DNA of 64,000 bases, from the NCBI RefSeq assembly GCF_021134715.1, contig NC_060019.1, positions 10,554,001 through 10,618,000 of the forward strand. The letters are read 5' to 3'. The notes under the pieces were generated by a model. It worked only from the letters and a program-made list of their open reading frames with translations, ran no database searches and was not told where the DNA came from. Both the position numbers and the translations under genes were made by a program. This DNA comes from Daphnia pulex (lineage: Eukaryota > Arthropoda > Branchiopoda > Diplostraca > Daphniidae). Below, piece by piece: positions 1-11,995 of this stretch (within the stretch, counting starts at the first letter, position 1; each line of letters begins with the position of its first letter).

Positions 1-808
1 CTCCTGGCGTCGCTACATGCAAATGACCGTTCCTCACCATCGGCCAGCGGAGAGAGAGAGAGAGACACGGACGACTTGGTATACACGAACCGACACATCC
101 ATAAACAATAATTCAAGTAATAGAATCATGAAAAAATAGAAGAATTTGTTTTTTTGTCTCGGCAGCGGCGGCGGCAGCGGTTGTGTCCATTAAGTATGTC
201 CAGGACTAACGAGACTCCCGCCGAGCACGCGCAGGAGTTTCACGGCTAGTTCACGTTCATAATAATTCCTCGTCGGATCTTTTATCATTCCGACATGGGC
301 GAAAACTTCTCTCTTTGCTCATTATCTTCTTCTTCCACCGTCAAAAGAAAACGAGGCCGAATTACAATAATTTGTTTGACTTGATCTGAATATGTATATA
401 AATATAAACTCCCAGATCTTTTTAAAAAAACAAAATTCGCGCGCCGGGTCTTCCATCTCGTATGGAGGTCTCTGACAAGGGCAGACGCGGGATTTGAAAA
501 AAATAAAAAAATAAAATAATTTCCATTTTGGCCGCCGTGCCAAAGTATGCGGCATTGCATAGTTGCAGCAGCGCTGATACCCTATAGTAGTAGTCGAGTC
601 CCTCATGTAGATGTGGGAAAATAACTCGGGGGAAAAAAAGAAAAAAGAAAAACAAATTTACGAGTGTATAAATCCAAGAGGCATGTCATGTCTTGGCGAT
701 TCTTTCTCTTAGACTTCATCTCCCGAAGATTCGTCTGAGCTTCTATCTCTCTTTTTAACGCCGTTTTATTTATTGCCATCGGCTCGGCAGGGATTTATAC
801 GCTCTCTA

Positions 809-831
809 GTGTGTGTGTGTGTGTGTGTGTG
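809..831. repeat. (GT)n microsatellite
   Basis: About eleven GT dinucleotides in tandem within the long Fat-like intron. Reads as (CA)n on the gene strand. Confidence 0.9.
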
Positions 832-1196
832 CGCTAGTGGTCGGACTTTTGGGTTCTGTAAGGTAGGAGCCATTGAGCAAAGACTCTTTTGTGAACTCTC
901 TCAGCTTCTTCACAAGTCGAAGGAGAGTGACTTGAGGGAAAAAGAAGAGCAACATATAACAAGGAACTAGCGTGAACTGGCGTCATCCATCATCGCCGTG
1001 TGATTAGTACACCAGTGCAATGGCCAGTGTGTGTGTGTGCCCAGTGATTTGTGTGGCTGGCAACAACAAGGTCAAGAAGAAGAAGACGGCACCTTCCATC
1101 CAGTCTCGTTCACCTGGAATGCGCATCTCTTTAACTTGTCGGATGAATCCTTCCACCCCGCCCTTTTGAACCACATGAAACCACACGGAATGGAAA

Positions 1197-1219
1197 AGAA
1201 GAAGAAGAAGAAGAAGAAA
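1197..1219. repeat. (AAG)n microsatellite
   Basis: About seven tandem AAG units. They create a lysine-rich end to a chance open frame and explain its apparent coding potential. Confidence 0.9.
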
Positions 1220-2487
1220 GGCTAATATGGCCGGCCACAGTTGTTTCCCTCCGTATATCAGTCTGTGTCTGGCGTTTTATTTTTTTCATTTCTTTTCTTT
1301 CCCCCCTTCAAAGTGGCTTGTTCTTTTTATTATTACTTCTTCTTCTTCTTCTCCAGAGAGAGAGAGAGAGTGGAGCTGTTGGGCCGTCGTCTGCTGATGC
1401 AAGGTAACAGAGATAACAATCCAATCAGATGAGTTGGAAATGTTTTTTTAACAGCCACCGTTTGTGCCCAAATAGGACCGAACCCGTGTCCGTGTCCCTT
1501 TTGTTTGTAGGCTCTTGTTTCCCCTTAACCATACTAGGACACAAAAATATATATATATATATCTTAAGTGTATAAAAATAAAATAAACGGATGGTTATCT
1601 CTTTTTCCTTCTACGCTCAAGGCAAAAAAAAAACCAAAAAAATAACCCAAACCGGCAGCAGCAGCAGCATCGTCCGGGATGATGATTTTCCCCCCTCAAT
1701 TCCTCGGCAACGTGGACGGGAGAAAGAAGAGGAAAAAAACAAAAGACAATCATCCATCGAAATAAAAGAAAAAAAAAATCACTTCCATAAAAAGGTCGGG
1801 ATCAGTTTGAGAACCTTTTTTCATTCTCTCCATTTCTTCCTTTGCCTCATGTAATATATACACTGCTGACTTTGTCTCGGATCCTTATATTCTCTTCCCG
1901 TCTGCTCATTCTTTTTCCCCTTTTCTTTTTATGCAACGCTATTATAACTATTATCTCCTTTCAGATGGATTTGACACGAAGTGTTGTTGTTGTTGTGCCA
2001 GTGTGTATACAGCCCGAAAACTCAGTCAGCCGGAAAAGATACCGAAAACCCACAAGCCTCTTCTCAACTGTCCTGTCGTCCTAATCTTCCAACCTTTTTT
2101 ATTTCATTTTATTTCATTTCATTTTTATTTTCCACCGTGGCGGCGGTGGCAGCAAATGATCAGCTGATGAGCGTGAGAGAACCGAATGGCACGTCCAACG
2201 GGCACAAGAAAAAAGAAAAATTCAACACGACGTCGTTGCTATGTGCACTGGGTTTAGTATTACTATTATTATCATTATCGTTATTCGGCTTTGCTGTTTG
2301 ATTAACGCTCGTGCTTCATTATCATGGCGAGGAGTTGCGCAATGTGCCTAAGCTTTTATTAACGATCTTATAGAGAGAAAGAGAGACGGGATAGGGATAG
2401 GGTATATCCACTGGTACCGTAGAGCTGTCTCCAGTAACTAACCAACTAACTAACGACATCGAGCAGACGTTGTTTTGTATTTACGTC

Positions 2488-2510
2488 AGAGAGAGAGAGA
2501 GAGAGAGAGA
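2488..2510. repeat. (GA)n microsatellite
   Basis: About eleven tandem GA units. GA runs recur across the non-coding parts of the window (for example 50-66, 9545-9561 and 32390-32409) and would be potential GAGA-factor binding sites in an arthropod. That role is inference only. Confidence 0.9.
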
Positions 2511-5500
2511 TGGAGAGAGAAAAGACTCAAATTCCCAAGTCAAAGTCATTGGCCCAGTCATCTCCTTTATTTCCTGGTGCCGGACCAAAAAAAGGCATGT
2601 CGAAAAAACGGACAGATGGGCACGTCTATAGACGGACCAACCAACGCTCGGGATCATCTCGTATATCAAATGTGACACATACCCAGAGAACAGCCAGAGA
2701 GGGCAAAGCTACTGCCACCACCACTACTGACTTGGCACAATCTAAAAAAGACCCGAATACGGAAGGGGGACGTGAAGAGAATCGAATTAAACCCGAAAAG
2801 CGAATGAATCCCCCCCCCCCTTCCATCCTAAAAGTCCGTGGTGCAAAGGCACGGAAATAATAATCGAAACTTTTTTTCTTTAACATTTCTTTTTCTCCGT
2901 TGGTTGATGGGAGAACAAAGAGAAATCCCCTCCGGTTCTTAATTAGTCGGCGGGAAATTTAAAAAAATCAAATCAAATGCGAACGAAATAATGGGAAATG
3001 TCGTGTGCTCGACCTTCCAGTTTAGCCGAGTGTGTGTTGTGCAAACGAAGCAATTTTCTCCTTCGTCTTTTGATATACACATTGCTGCCCCTCCTCCTCC
3101 TCTTCCTCTTTTGCTCTCGTACTTAATAGTCTTGTAGGCTCCCCCCTCCGTGAATATAACGGGACCTTCTTCCTCTTCTTTCTCTTTCTCCCCCCATCTC
3201 TCTCTGTAACGCGGACTCATGATGGAAGGGATCGAGATCGTTTGTAACCCAACGTCGATGACATTCACTGCCTCTCCTCCTCCTACTCCTACTCGGCCTT
3301 TTCCACTCTCTTGTTCCTACACACAAGGAAATCGTTGGGCTGACTGAGACTCCCCTGGCCGAATTACAATCTCTCTCTCCTCTCTCCTCTGTCTCTCTAT
3401 CCATTTTCAAGTTATCCGAGGGAGAAGCCAAATGTTTGGGACGAGTGGGATATTATCCAGTGTGTGAGTCATACATATATATATATACCTCCCCCTCCCC
3501 ACCCCACCAACCACCCGATCGACATGTTAGTACCTAACTGCTAAAGCAGACAGTGTGTCTATACCCTGACTACTTTTCAAAGTCCCTTCGCAATTGGAAT
3601 CGATCCGGTGTAGTTATTCTTTTTTGGAGATCCCTTGATGATGGATCTCTTCATAATCTTCTTTGTTCTCTTCCCTTTCTCTCCTTTCTACGGGTTTATT
3701 TTCGCTTTTCCCATTACACAAAAGATTAATTTGCCATGTCTTTTTTTTCTTTCTTTATTATTTATTTTCTTTACCCTTTTTTGTTCTAAATCTGGGGAAG
3801 AAAATTGGGAACGATCCCTAATCACGCGATGAGGGGGAAAAATAAAAAAAAATAAAAGAAGCGAGGGGTGGGCAGACTGATTGGGTTCACGCACCTCTTA
3901 AACAGCGCTCACACTCATTCCATTCCTCCAAGGAGAGTAGACCTTGATTGGCTCCTCAAAAACAGTTATATACTCTCGTTCTCTAGTTATCCTTCGATTA
4001 AACCCGGAGCTAACGTCCATTCATGTATATACCGAATATGCCCATCAGTTTGCGACTAGTGGGAGGCCCAGTGCAACAACTCCCCCCTGTCGATCCGGTG
4101 GTTGCCGGTCGTGAAGGAGAGGCTCCGAAAAATAAATAAAAAAAGAGCCGAGAGAGATCGATATCGACGTGTGTAAACTCCCCCGCATCACCCATCACCG
4201 ACCAATCCCCCCCACCCGGCCAACTCCAACCCCCCCACCCAGAGAAAGAAGAAGAACGGAACCCTCCAGTGTGCATCAGAGTAGTTGCAGCCGAGCCGTA
4301 TAGCAGTGGCTCTGTGGAGTAAGTCGACTATTCTTCTCATTTCTGTTCCATCAGATCCAAACTATACGAGGGATTGAGAGAGCTTTTACACGAGTCTCTT
4401 TTTCTCTTTCTATCCACATCTCCATATAGTCGCCGTGACCCCCCCCCTCCACCTCTCGTCTACTACACCCCCGCCTACCCTTATTATATGGCCACCATTC
4501 CTCATCTTCCTCGTCCTCCCCTCCGCCAGCCCCGGCCGCCCCTATATGATATCACGATGTATAAAAGGCTTGGGGGATCCATCCATCTATTTTTCTATTG
4601 TTATCAAGAAAGAATCACCGTGAAATGAGCTTTCGCTGAGAGCTTGATGAAGCTGTACAGTGTACATGTATAGATCCCCAACGCTCACATCTATAGTACA
4701 CACATCCCAGCCATGTTGTTGTTGACCGACTTTCCAGCCTCCCCTTTTCCCCACAGTTGTTGAGTTGTACAACATCTTTTTTTTTATTTTCCGAAATTCT
4801 CTAGCTGCGAATAAACTCGCCAACACCGGAAGAAAAATCTAAATATATATCTAAAAAAGTTTAGTCCAAAAACTCTGCAAAAAGATTTCAAGACTCCCCC
4901 CCCCCCTCCAATCCTCCAAGGGGATTGTGATCGTCAGTTTCCTTCCGATCGAAATGCTCCTTCCTCGGTAACCCGGTGGCGATTCAGACGACGTCGCCGA
5001 CGACGACGACGAACATCCTCGACTGAACCCAATCTCGGCATTCAACAGTTTCCTCTTTTCATGTAATATCGGCGAAACATCAAAAGGCAAAAGAGAAATT
5101 TTGATCATCTCGTTTTTCTTTTGCCTCCCCCCCTCCGGAGACATGGCGACGGGCTCGAGTGAATCAAACGACATCCAAAGGAATTCCACATGCAAAGACT
5201 CGCGCACACACACACACAAGAGAGCGAAAAAAAAATAAAATGAAAATAACAAGGGCACAGTGATTGCAAATGTGCGCGCCATCTTCAAAGTCGTTTGGAT
5301 GTCATCACCAAACGTCCGCCAGAGGATCAGTTTCGGTTTTTTCCTTTTTTATTTTTTTTCAACGTGAGTGGACGACGACCGTGTGTCAAAAGGCCATCAG
5401 AGTTATAACACGGAACGTCAGATTAGGATCGAGAGCGGATGTCTTGAACCCCCTTCTTTTTTGTTTTACTTTCCACCCTCGTGGGTTGTAAAGAAAAAAA

Positions 5501-6319
5501 GGGGAAAAAAGTTCACAGTTGTAATATTTGATCAACGTTGTCGGCCGTGTGTTTACTCGGTTAACTTGACCTGCGGGTAACCTTATCCGATCCATCACAA
5601 AAAAAAACCTTCCCTTCCACCCCCATGGCATAACAAACCCCCATCGACTCGTCTATTTGACTCAACAACAACACAACAACAATAACAACCCAAAAGTAAA
5701 CGAAGAACCCGAGCCAATAACGAAATAGACCGCCCTGGCGATGTTTCTATATACCTTTTTTGGATTGAAAAAATGGTTTTTTCTTATTTTCTTGTATGTG
5801 GTCCGCACCCTCGACCCAGAAAGAAAAAGAAAAAGATCGGGGCCGATTCAAGCGAGAAAAACTCACAAAAAGAGAGAGAGAACACGGACGGATGGATGGA
5901 TGCGTTGTGCAAGTTATGGGTCTCGGATGGATCCATCCATGTAGGGTATCAAGAGAGTAATGAAATTGGTAGCAACACCTGGAACGGTCTCTATATAGAT
6001 CGATCGATCACGGATAGACGATCGCCATAGCAACTGCTCATTTCTCTTTCCACATGGCAGCGCAAATGGATGGATAAACTTTTCGGGGGGTAGTAGTAGA
6101 AAGGGCAAAGTAAAGTAACAAGTTCCTTCTTCTTTCTTTCTTTCTTTTTTTCTTCCGTCATGTTACAAATGGACGCGAAGAAATAGGAGAACCGGCGCCA
6201 ACGAGACGGACCCCGAAACCAAAACAACCGGCGATCAAGTGAACTTCAGTTGGAGTTGGAAATCTTTCAATTGAAGATTGGAAAATAATCAAAAAAGAAA
6301 GAAAGAAACCTCCTCCTTC

Positions 6320-6343
6320 CACACACACACACACACACACACA
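6320..6343. repeat. (CA)n microsatellite
   Basis: About twelve tandem CA units, followed by CAACAA. Lies in the long Fat-like intron. Confidence 0.9.
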
Positions 6344-9300
6344 ACAACATTCTTGTGTGTTCCACTCGAGCGGGTCCAATAGTCCGCCGACACACAAAAC
6401 ACATTCATCAACTGGACTGTATACTCGGCCATTGGTGAATTACAGTAGCGCATCGATGCAATGCAATGCGCTGCTATCATCAACCGGAAATCTCTCCGCC
6501 GAGTCCACCACTTGAATATCCCCAACTTGTCCTATCTCCCATGTACATGGCCGATTGGAAATTCGATCGCTCAAACATTTGCAATCGAAAAAATAAAAAA
6601 ATAAAAAAAAATGGGGAACCGGTCAGACTAACGGCATCAAAAAGTTAAAGGAAAATAATTTGATTGAATCAAATTCTCGTGGGTTTGTCGACACGAGCCG
6701 GCACTTAGTCACAGATCCATTGGTTTTTTTGAAAGAATAGGGTGACCGCAAAAACCGCACTTTTCAATTATTTGAAAGAAAAACAACAAAAAAGAACAAA
6801 ATCGAATTATTTCCCCCGAAAGAAAAAGGTCGCAAAACTGCACTTCCCCCCAATTTTCATGTGTGTGTGTCCTGTTTTTGTTCTCTTTCCGGTTTTTATT
6901 TGTCTCATCTTCATGTCGGAATTGACTCGACTTATCGGACTTTGTGTTTTTTGTTTTGTTTTTTTGTTGTTGTTTTATTCGACCCAGAGTGATTACCTTG
7001 TCGGTCGTGATTCATCGCCGTCATCGGTGGACTCACGACCGCATATCCTGTCGGATTCAGTGCGGAAGTCGGTACGACATCAGCTGCGTGACTCCATAAT
7101 GTACATCATCGTCCAGGGCCCGTTTATCTATTTCATGTTTTCGGCCCATTTTTTGTCCCTCCTGTCCACCCCCTAGCTGCTTTTTCATCCTCCCTGCTTC
7201 CACCTCCTGCCCGAAACGTCATAAAGTCGGAAATAAAAATAGGAGCACATCCAAAGAGAGTTAAGGAGCCGGCAAGGGGAGAGACGGGGTCGTTTTGTGA
7301 GATGATGGTCTTACGACACTAAAGAACAAGAAGAGTAAACCAGTCACATGTTCTCCCAGTCGTATGGCAAATGCAATAATCATGCCCCTTTCCAAAAAAA
7401 CAAGAAGGAGTTTTACATCCATCACGCTGGATGGAGGGGAGGCTAACACAAAAGAGAAAATGCGATTGCGACTCGATGATATTCCCGTTGCTCACAACTA
7501 CTTGCACGGGCACTAGCATCTTAACGTTGTTTGTGCTGTTGTCGCTGCAAGGTATTCAGCGACGAGACAATTCTCTTGTCAGAGATTGTAAATCCGTTCA
7601 ATAAAGATGGACGGAAACGGGTCGTTAACTTGGACAATCTCCCCTTTTCCTATTTATCTCGGCGTTTTTTCTCCTCCGGATCCATTAGACACAAACCACA
7701 CACACACACACACACCGTCTGCCCGTTTTTATTTTATTTTCGTGCGTCGTTTGCTTCACTGCAACTACCGCAATGAACGGAGCAAACGACTCATCAAGAA
7801 TCAACCGTCTGCATAGGGAAATGAAGGAAAAAAAAAAGTTGAAAGAGTCACCGAATTATTCCGCCGTGGATCGCCCTCAATCAACCCGAACAAGTCGGTG
7901 AGCTGACTTAACAACATTTTGCTCCTTTTTTTATTTTTATTTTGAGTTTGTGTGTGACTGATGCAACACAATCTCAACTAGACAACATAAATACGCCAAA
8001 AAGGAGGGAAGAAAAAAGAAAAAAAAAACGGATAGATAAAAACTGGAAACATCCAGCTGTTGCGCTTTTTGCTGATGAGGTCCTGCCAGAGGGAATGTTT
8101 TGAGAGACCACCCCGGATAGGTTTTTCTTTCTTTGATTATTATACTACGGTAACTCTTTGCGTGGAGGCAGGCATCTTGGCAAAAACCATTAAAAACATG
8201 GATACACGTGAAAGCATTATTATTATGATGATGATGATTATTGAACACGCAAAAGAACTAACGAGAAATCAAGTCTGTACTTTACTGTGGCACCCAACTT
8301 TTTTTTTTCTAAAAGGGAGGAGGAGGAGGAGGGTATATAATAGCAACCGACTGATGTGAAAACGCAATCCAGGCGGATACTCAAAAGATTTTTGGTATAA
8401 AATGAGAAAATTCTAAAAAGAAATAGTAAAATGGGAACAAGTAAAAAGAAAGGAAAAATCTAAAAAAAAAGGACAAAAAAACTGGAAATTGAAGAAGATT
8501 TTTGGAAATTCAAGACCGGAACTGTATAATAGGGCCGGCTGCTTCACGTTGCTTAGAGAGAGATACCCGATACGGATTCCATGGCCGCTTCCCTCCCGTC
8601 TTCTTCTTCTCCTTTCGTTTTGCCTTGGCCAATTATATGTGAACAGAAGAAGAAGAACAAGGGGGGATTCGATCCAGACCGGTTCTTATTCTTGTATACA
8701 AAATGGACACATCCATCCTTTTCTTTTTTTCCTTTCCAAACTCGCATCTATCCTGTCAATCTTCGAATGGCAGCTGGCCCTACCAGGGCCTCCTGGGGTG
8801 AAAAATCTAAGGTACAACAACTGCACAACACACACCTTTTTGTTTTGGAATTTGTGGGTAATCCTATTTTGTTTCCCGTTTTCTTTTTCTAACGATGGCA
8901 GCGGATGATTGTTGTGATTCCCCTTTTGTTTGCCCTAGACTATTCTTCTTCCAGTTTCGTCCTGGACATTATTGACTGGGACAGTGACAGGCCAGTGACC
9001 GGTTCGTTTGGTCCTCTCTCGACACAGTTTGAAATTCCCGCCCATTCCTGCTCGCTCCTACATACACCTACAGGCAGCTGCTCTTTTCTGTTTACTTCTC
9101 TTTGAAATTGTTCTCTTTTTTATTTATTCCGTCTCCGATGTTGACCCCCCCGAGAAGAAAAATATGGCCACGACGACGTGCCAAATCTAAACACACACAG
9201 CGACGTAAATGTGCTGCTGCCTTGCGTGTCAGTCGTGTCAAAACAATACACCCAACTCTTTTTCTTTCTTTCAAGCATTTTCATAACCGGTATGGACAAA

Positions 9301-10969
9301 AAAAGATGATTTGTTTTCTCTTCAAATAGATTTTCAATAAGGGCAACTTTTAAAAACAACTGGGAGAGTTGCCTGCCCATTGTTTTTGTTTATTCTCTGG
9401 CCGTTTCGTCGGGTTTCGACTTTTTGGTTGTTGTTGTCGTCTTCCGTTCAGACTGAAAGTCCTCGGGGGTTGAACAACGAAAAAATAAAATAAAAAAATA
9501 AAAAGGAGAACAACAACAGACGACAGAGACAGAAAGGAAGTCGGGAGAGAGAGAGAGAGACTCTTGTGTGTGTGTTTGTGACACGTGATAGGCGTGAGTC
9601 CCGTTATGGAGCATGTGGCCGAGCATCCAAACCTTTTTTATTCTTTCTTTTCTTTCTTTCTTTCTCTCCCGATTCGCTTTGACGCAGAATCCGACCGCAA
9701 CAACAACAACAAACCTTCACACCCTTTTTCGGACAGATTCATACAACAAACCAACACAAAAAAGAGAAAGTGGGGAGACAAAAATTGAGGTGACACACAC
9801 GACGTCACGCGTATCGAATCCCGCTGGCACATTTCAATACAATTTCTCCCGTTTCCCCCCTGCCCAAAATGGAATGACGTCACACAAAAGCTCCCTGCCC
9901 GGCCTACCACCACCACCCTCCTCTTTTTGGTTTACAGAACCCCAAACCATTGGGTTATGCGGTCACAGTCAGCGCCGCAACATTTTTTTCAAATGGGAAT
10001 CGAGTCTGATCGTGAGTCACGCCGATCGGTCGACGGGTTGATCAGTCGTGAACTCGAACCGTTGGGTGGGAAAAACAATTGGAAACATCATTTGAAAAGA
10101 AAAAACCAATGCCAATAAAAAACAAATCGACAAACGGAGAAAATTGGAATTCGATGCGAAACGTCGGGCAAATCCGAGCGAGTGCAAAGTTTGCCGTTTT
10201 TCGTTTGGGTTTGGGGAGTTGATGGGTCTGCGGGTCGGGTGCCAACGCCAACAAAAGGGCGAAATCAAGTTGAGTGTTGCCACGGAAGTGGATGGCAACG
10301 GGATGGAATCACGGGACAATGTCGTTTTCCCTCGAGACAAGGCAAAGACGGGCCTGCCGCCCACCCTCCCTTGGCCGCCGACGGACATGATGGATGTCCA
10401 AGACGAAGAATGAAAGACGAACAAGAAGAAGAAGAAAAAAAGAATAAGGGCCGCCACGCACGATGGATGGATGGATGGATGGGGGGCCTTTCCGTCTGTG
10501 CGTGTGGTCGACTTTTCTCTCTCTTGTTTGTACAGCGCGCCCAGCAGTTCGAAATCTACCTGAATGTGCACTCTACTACACCACCTCATTCCCGACAAAT
10601 GAATGACGTCCGCTCTTTCTCTTTCATTCTCCTCGGCTCCTACTACTCCAGCTACTCGGGAGGACACGCGGCCATTATTGATTGCCTCCCGCTGCAAACA
10701 ACCCCCCTCCCCCCTTTCCTTGTACGGTCATTAAATCGGGAGGGGCAGCAAATAATAATAATAATAAAAAAAAAAAAACATACGAAAACGTTTTTTTTTC
10801 TTTCCCGCAGAACGTTAAGAAAAAAAAATCCCGGAGGGATGAAAGAGTTTGTGTGCGTTTGACGACCGACCGACAAAACAAAGTTTTCCAGTTTCGAAAA
10901 AAGAAATTGGTGTGGCAGCCCTTTATTCTTGGCCGGTTGCCATCCAACCAAGGCACACAGACACACAGT

Positions 10970-10989
10970 GACGACGACGACGACGACGG
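10970..10989. repeat. (GAC)n microsatellite
   Basis: Tandem GAC units followed by a GAT run. They give a poly-Asp or poly-Ser stretch in overlapping open frames that have no other coding features. Confidence 0.85.
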
Positions 10990-11995
10990 CCGTGATGATG
11001 ATGATGGCGACTTCCCCCTACCAGAGCAAATTGCTCGAGCTGGCCCCGGCCGCCACACCAGGTAAATAAATCTATTTTTGAAGGCTTCAAAACATACAAA
11101 CACACACACACACGCCGGAACAGTTATTTTTCACGAAAGAAAAAAAAAAAAAGAAAAAAAAAGAAATGTATACAACGTTGACCTCTTTTGGTCCGTGACT
11201 TAATGATTACACCAGTCCTAACCGAATTATTTTTTCTTTTAAAAAAGAAATGAAATGAAATTTTTTTTCTTTGCGTGGGGCGGATGTGCTTTTAAATCAA
11301 ATCGAATGGCGCCACAGTTTGAAAAACTACCGAAACTGACGGATGAGGAAAGATGAATAGAGATTCCGACTGAGGATGCGCAACCCGTCCGTCTACCTTG
11401 TCCAAATATTTAGCGTCTGACTTTTTTTTCTTTTTTAAGACGCTCTCCCCCCTCCACACACACACTACTCTAATTGATTATACGACAGGGAAAACTGCTC
11501 CGACAACACCACCATCATCTTCCACATCCTCCATCACATTATTGGTTTATGGATTCTTCCTCAGCGCGGTTGGCTGCCGGCCCGCACCGTTTTGTGCCGT
11601 ATTCGACGACACGGTAATGTCGTAACATTCTCGGCCCATCTTTCAACTTTTCCTCTCTCGTCTAATCAATTCGAAATGAAGCCAATCGTTCTCGATAAAA
11701 AAAAAGCCAAACACACACACACACACAGTGTGAAATCAGCAGAGGTTCTTTAATGGCCTGTCGAGTTACGCCCAGTCCGTTCACCTTCCCGATCGGAAGG
11801 AAAGAAAAAACAAAAAACGGGAGCCGGTCAACACACTCGGGGGGCGACCAACAAAAAATAATTTTTAAATGAGGTGGAGACGGACTCGTTAAAGAGTGTG
11901 GGACGGTCCCATTCAAATGGGCCGCCAACGCGAACAACAAATTGGCTGGGAAAAGGGACGCAAAGATAAAAATAATAAAAAAAGACAAAACTGAC

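Larger units (their letters stand above)
1..11995 (-). other. Long intron of the Fat-like cadherin gene (left part; acceptor outside window)
   Basis: The last Fat-like exon ends at a clean donor (GTCAGT on the minus strand, 11995-11990) in the middle of a cadherin repeat, so transcription must continue leftwards. I found no cadherin-type segment (no DxNDN, LDRE or DADxGxN motif in any frame) between here and position 1. The stretch is instead microsatellites (GT near 809-831, AAG near 1197-1219, GA near 2488-2510, CA near 6320-6343), polypyrimidine runs and short chance open frames. The next acceptor must lie outside the window, making this intron at least about 12 kb against 106-1250 bp for the other introns of the gene. 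A hidden small exon or non-coding RNA cannot be excluded by eye. Confidence 0.6.

Noticed and set aside
6742..7176. 144-codon plus-strand frame with hydrophobic segments
   Set aside because: The Phe/Leu/Val runs come from T-rich repeats; no conserved motif or gene context.
10017..11111. Overlapping open frames of up to 226 codons on both strands
   Set aside because: Composed largely of microsatellite and homopolymer codons; no domain, no splice partners, and the position lies within the Fat-like intron.
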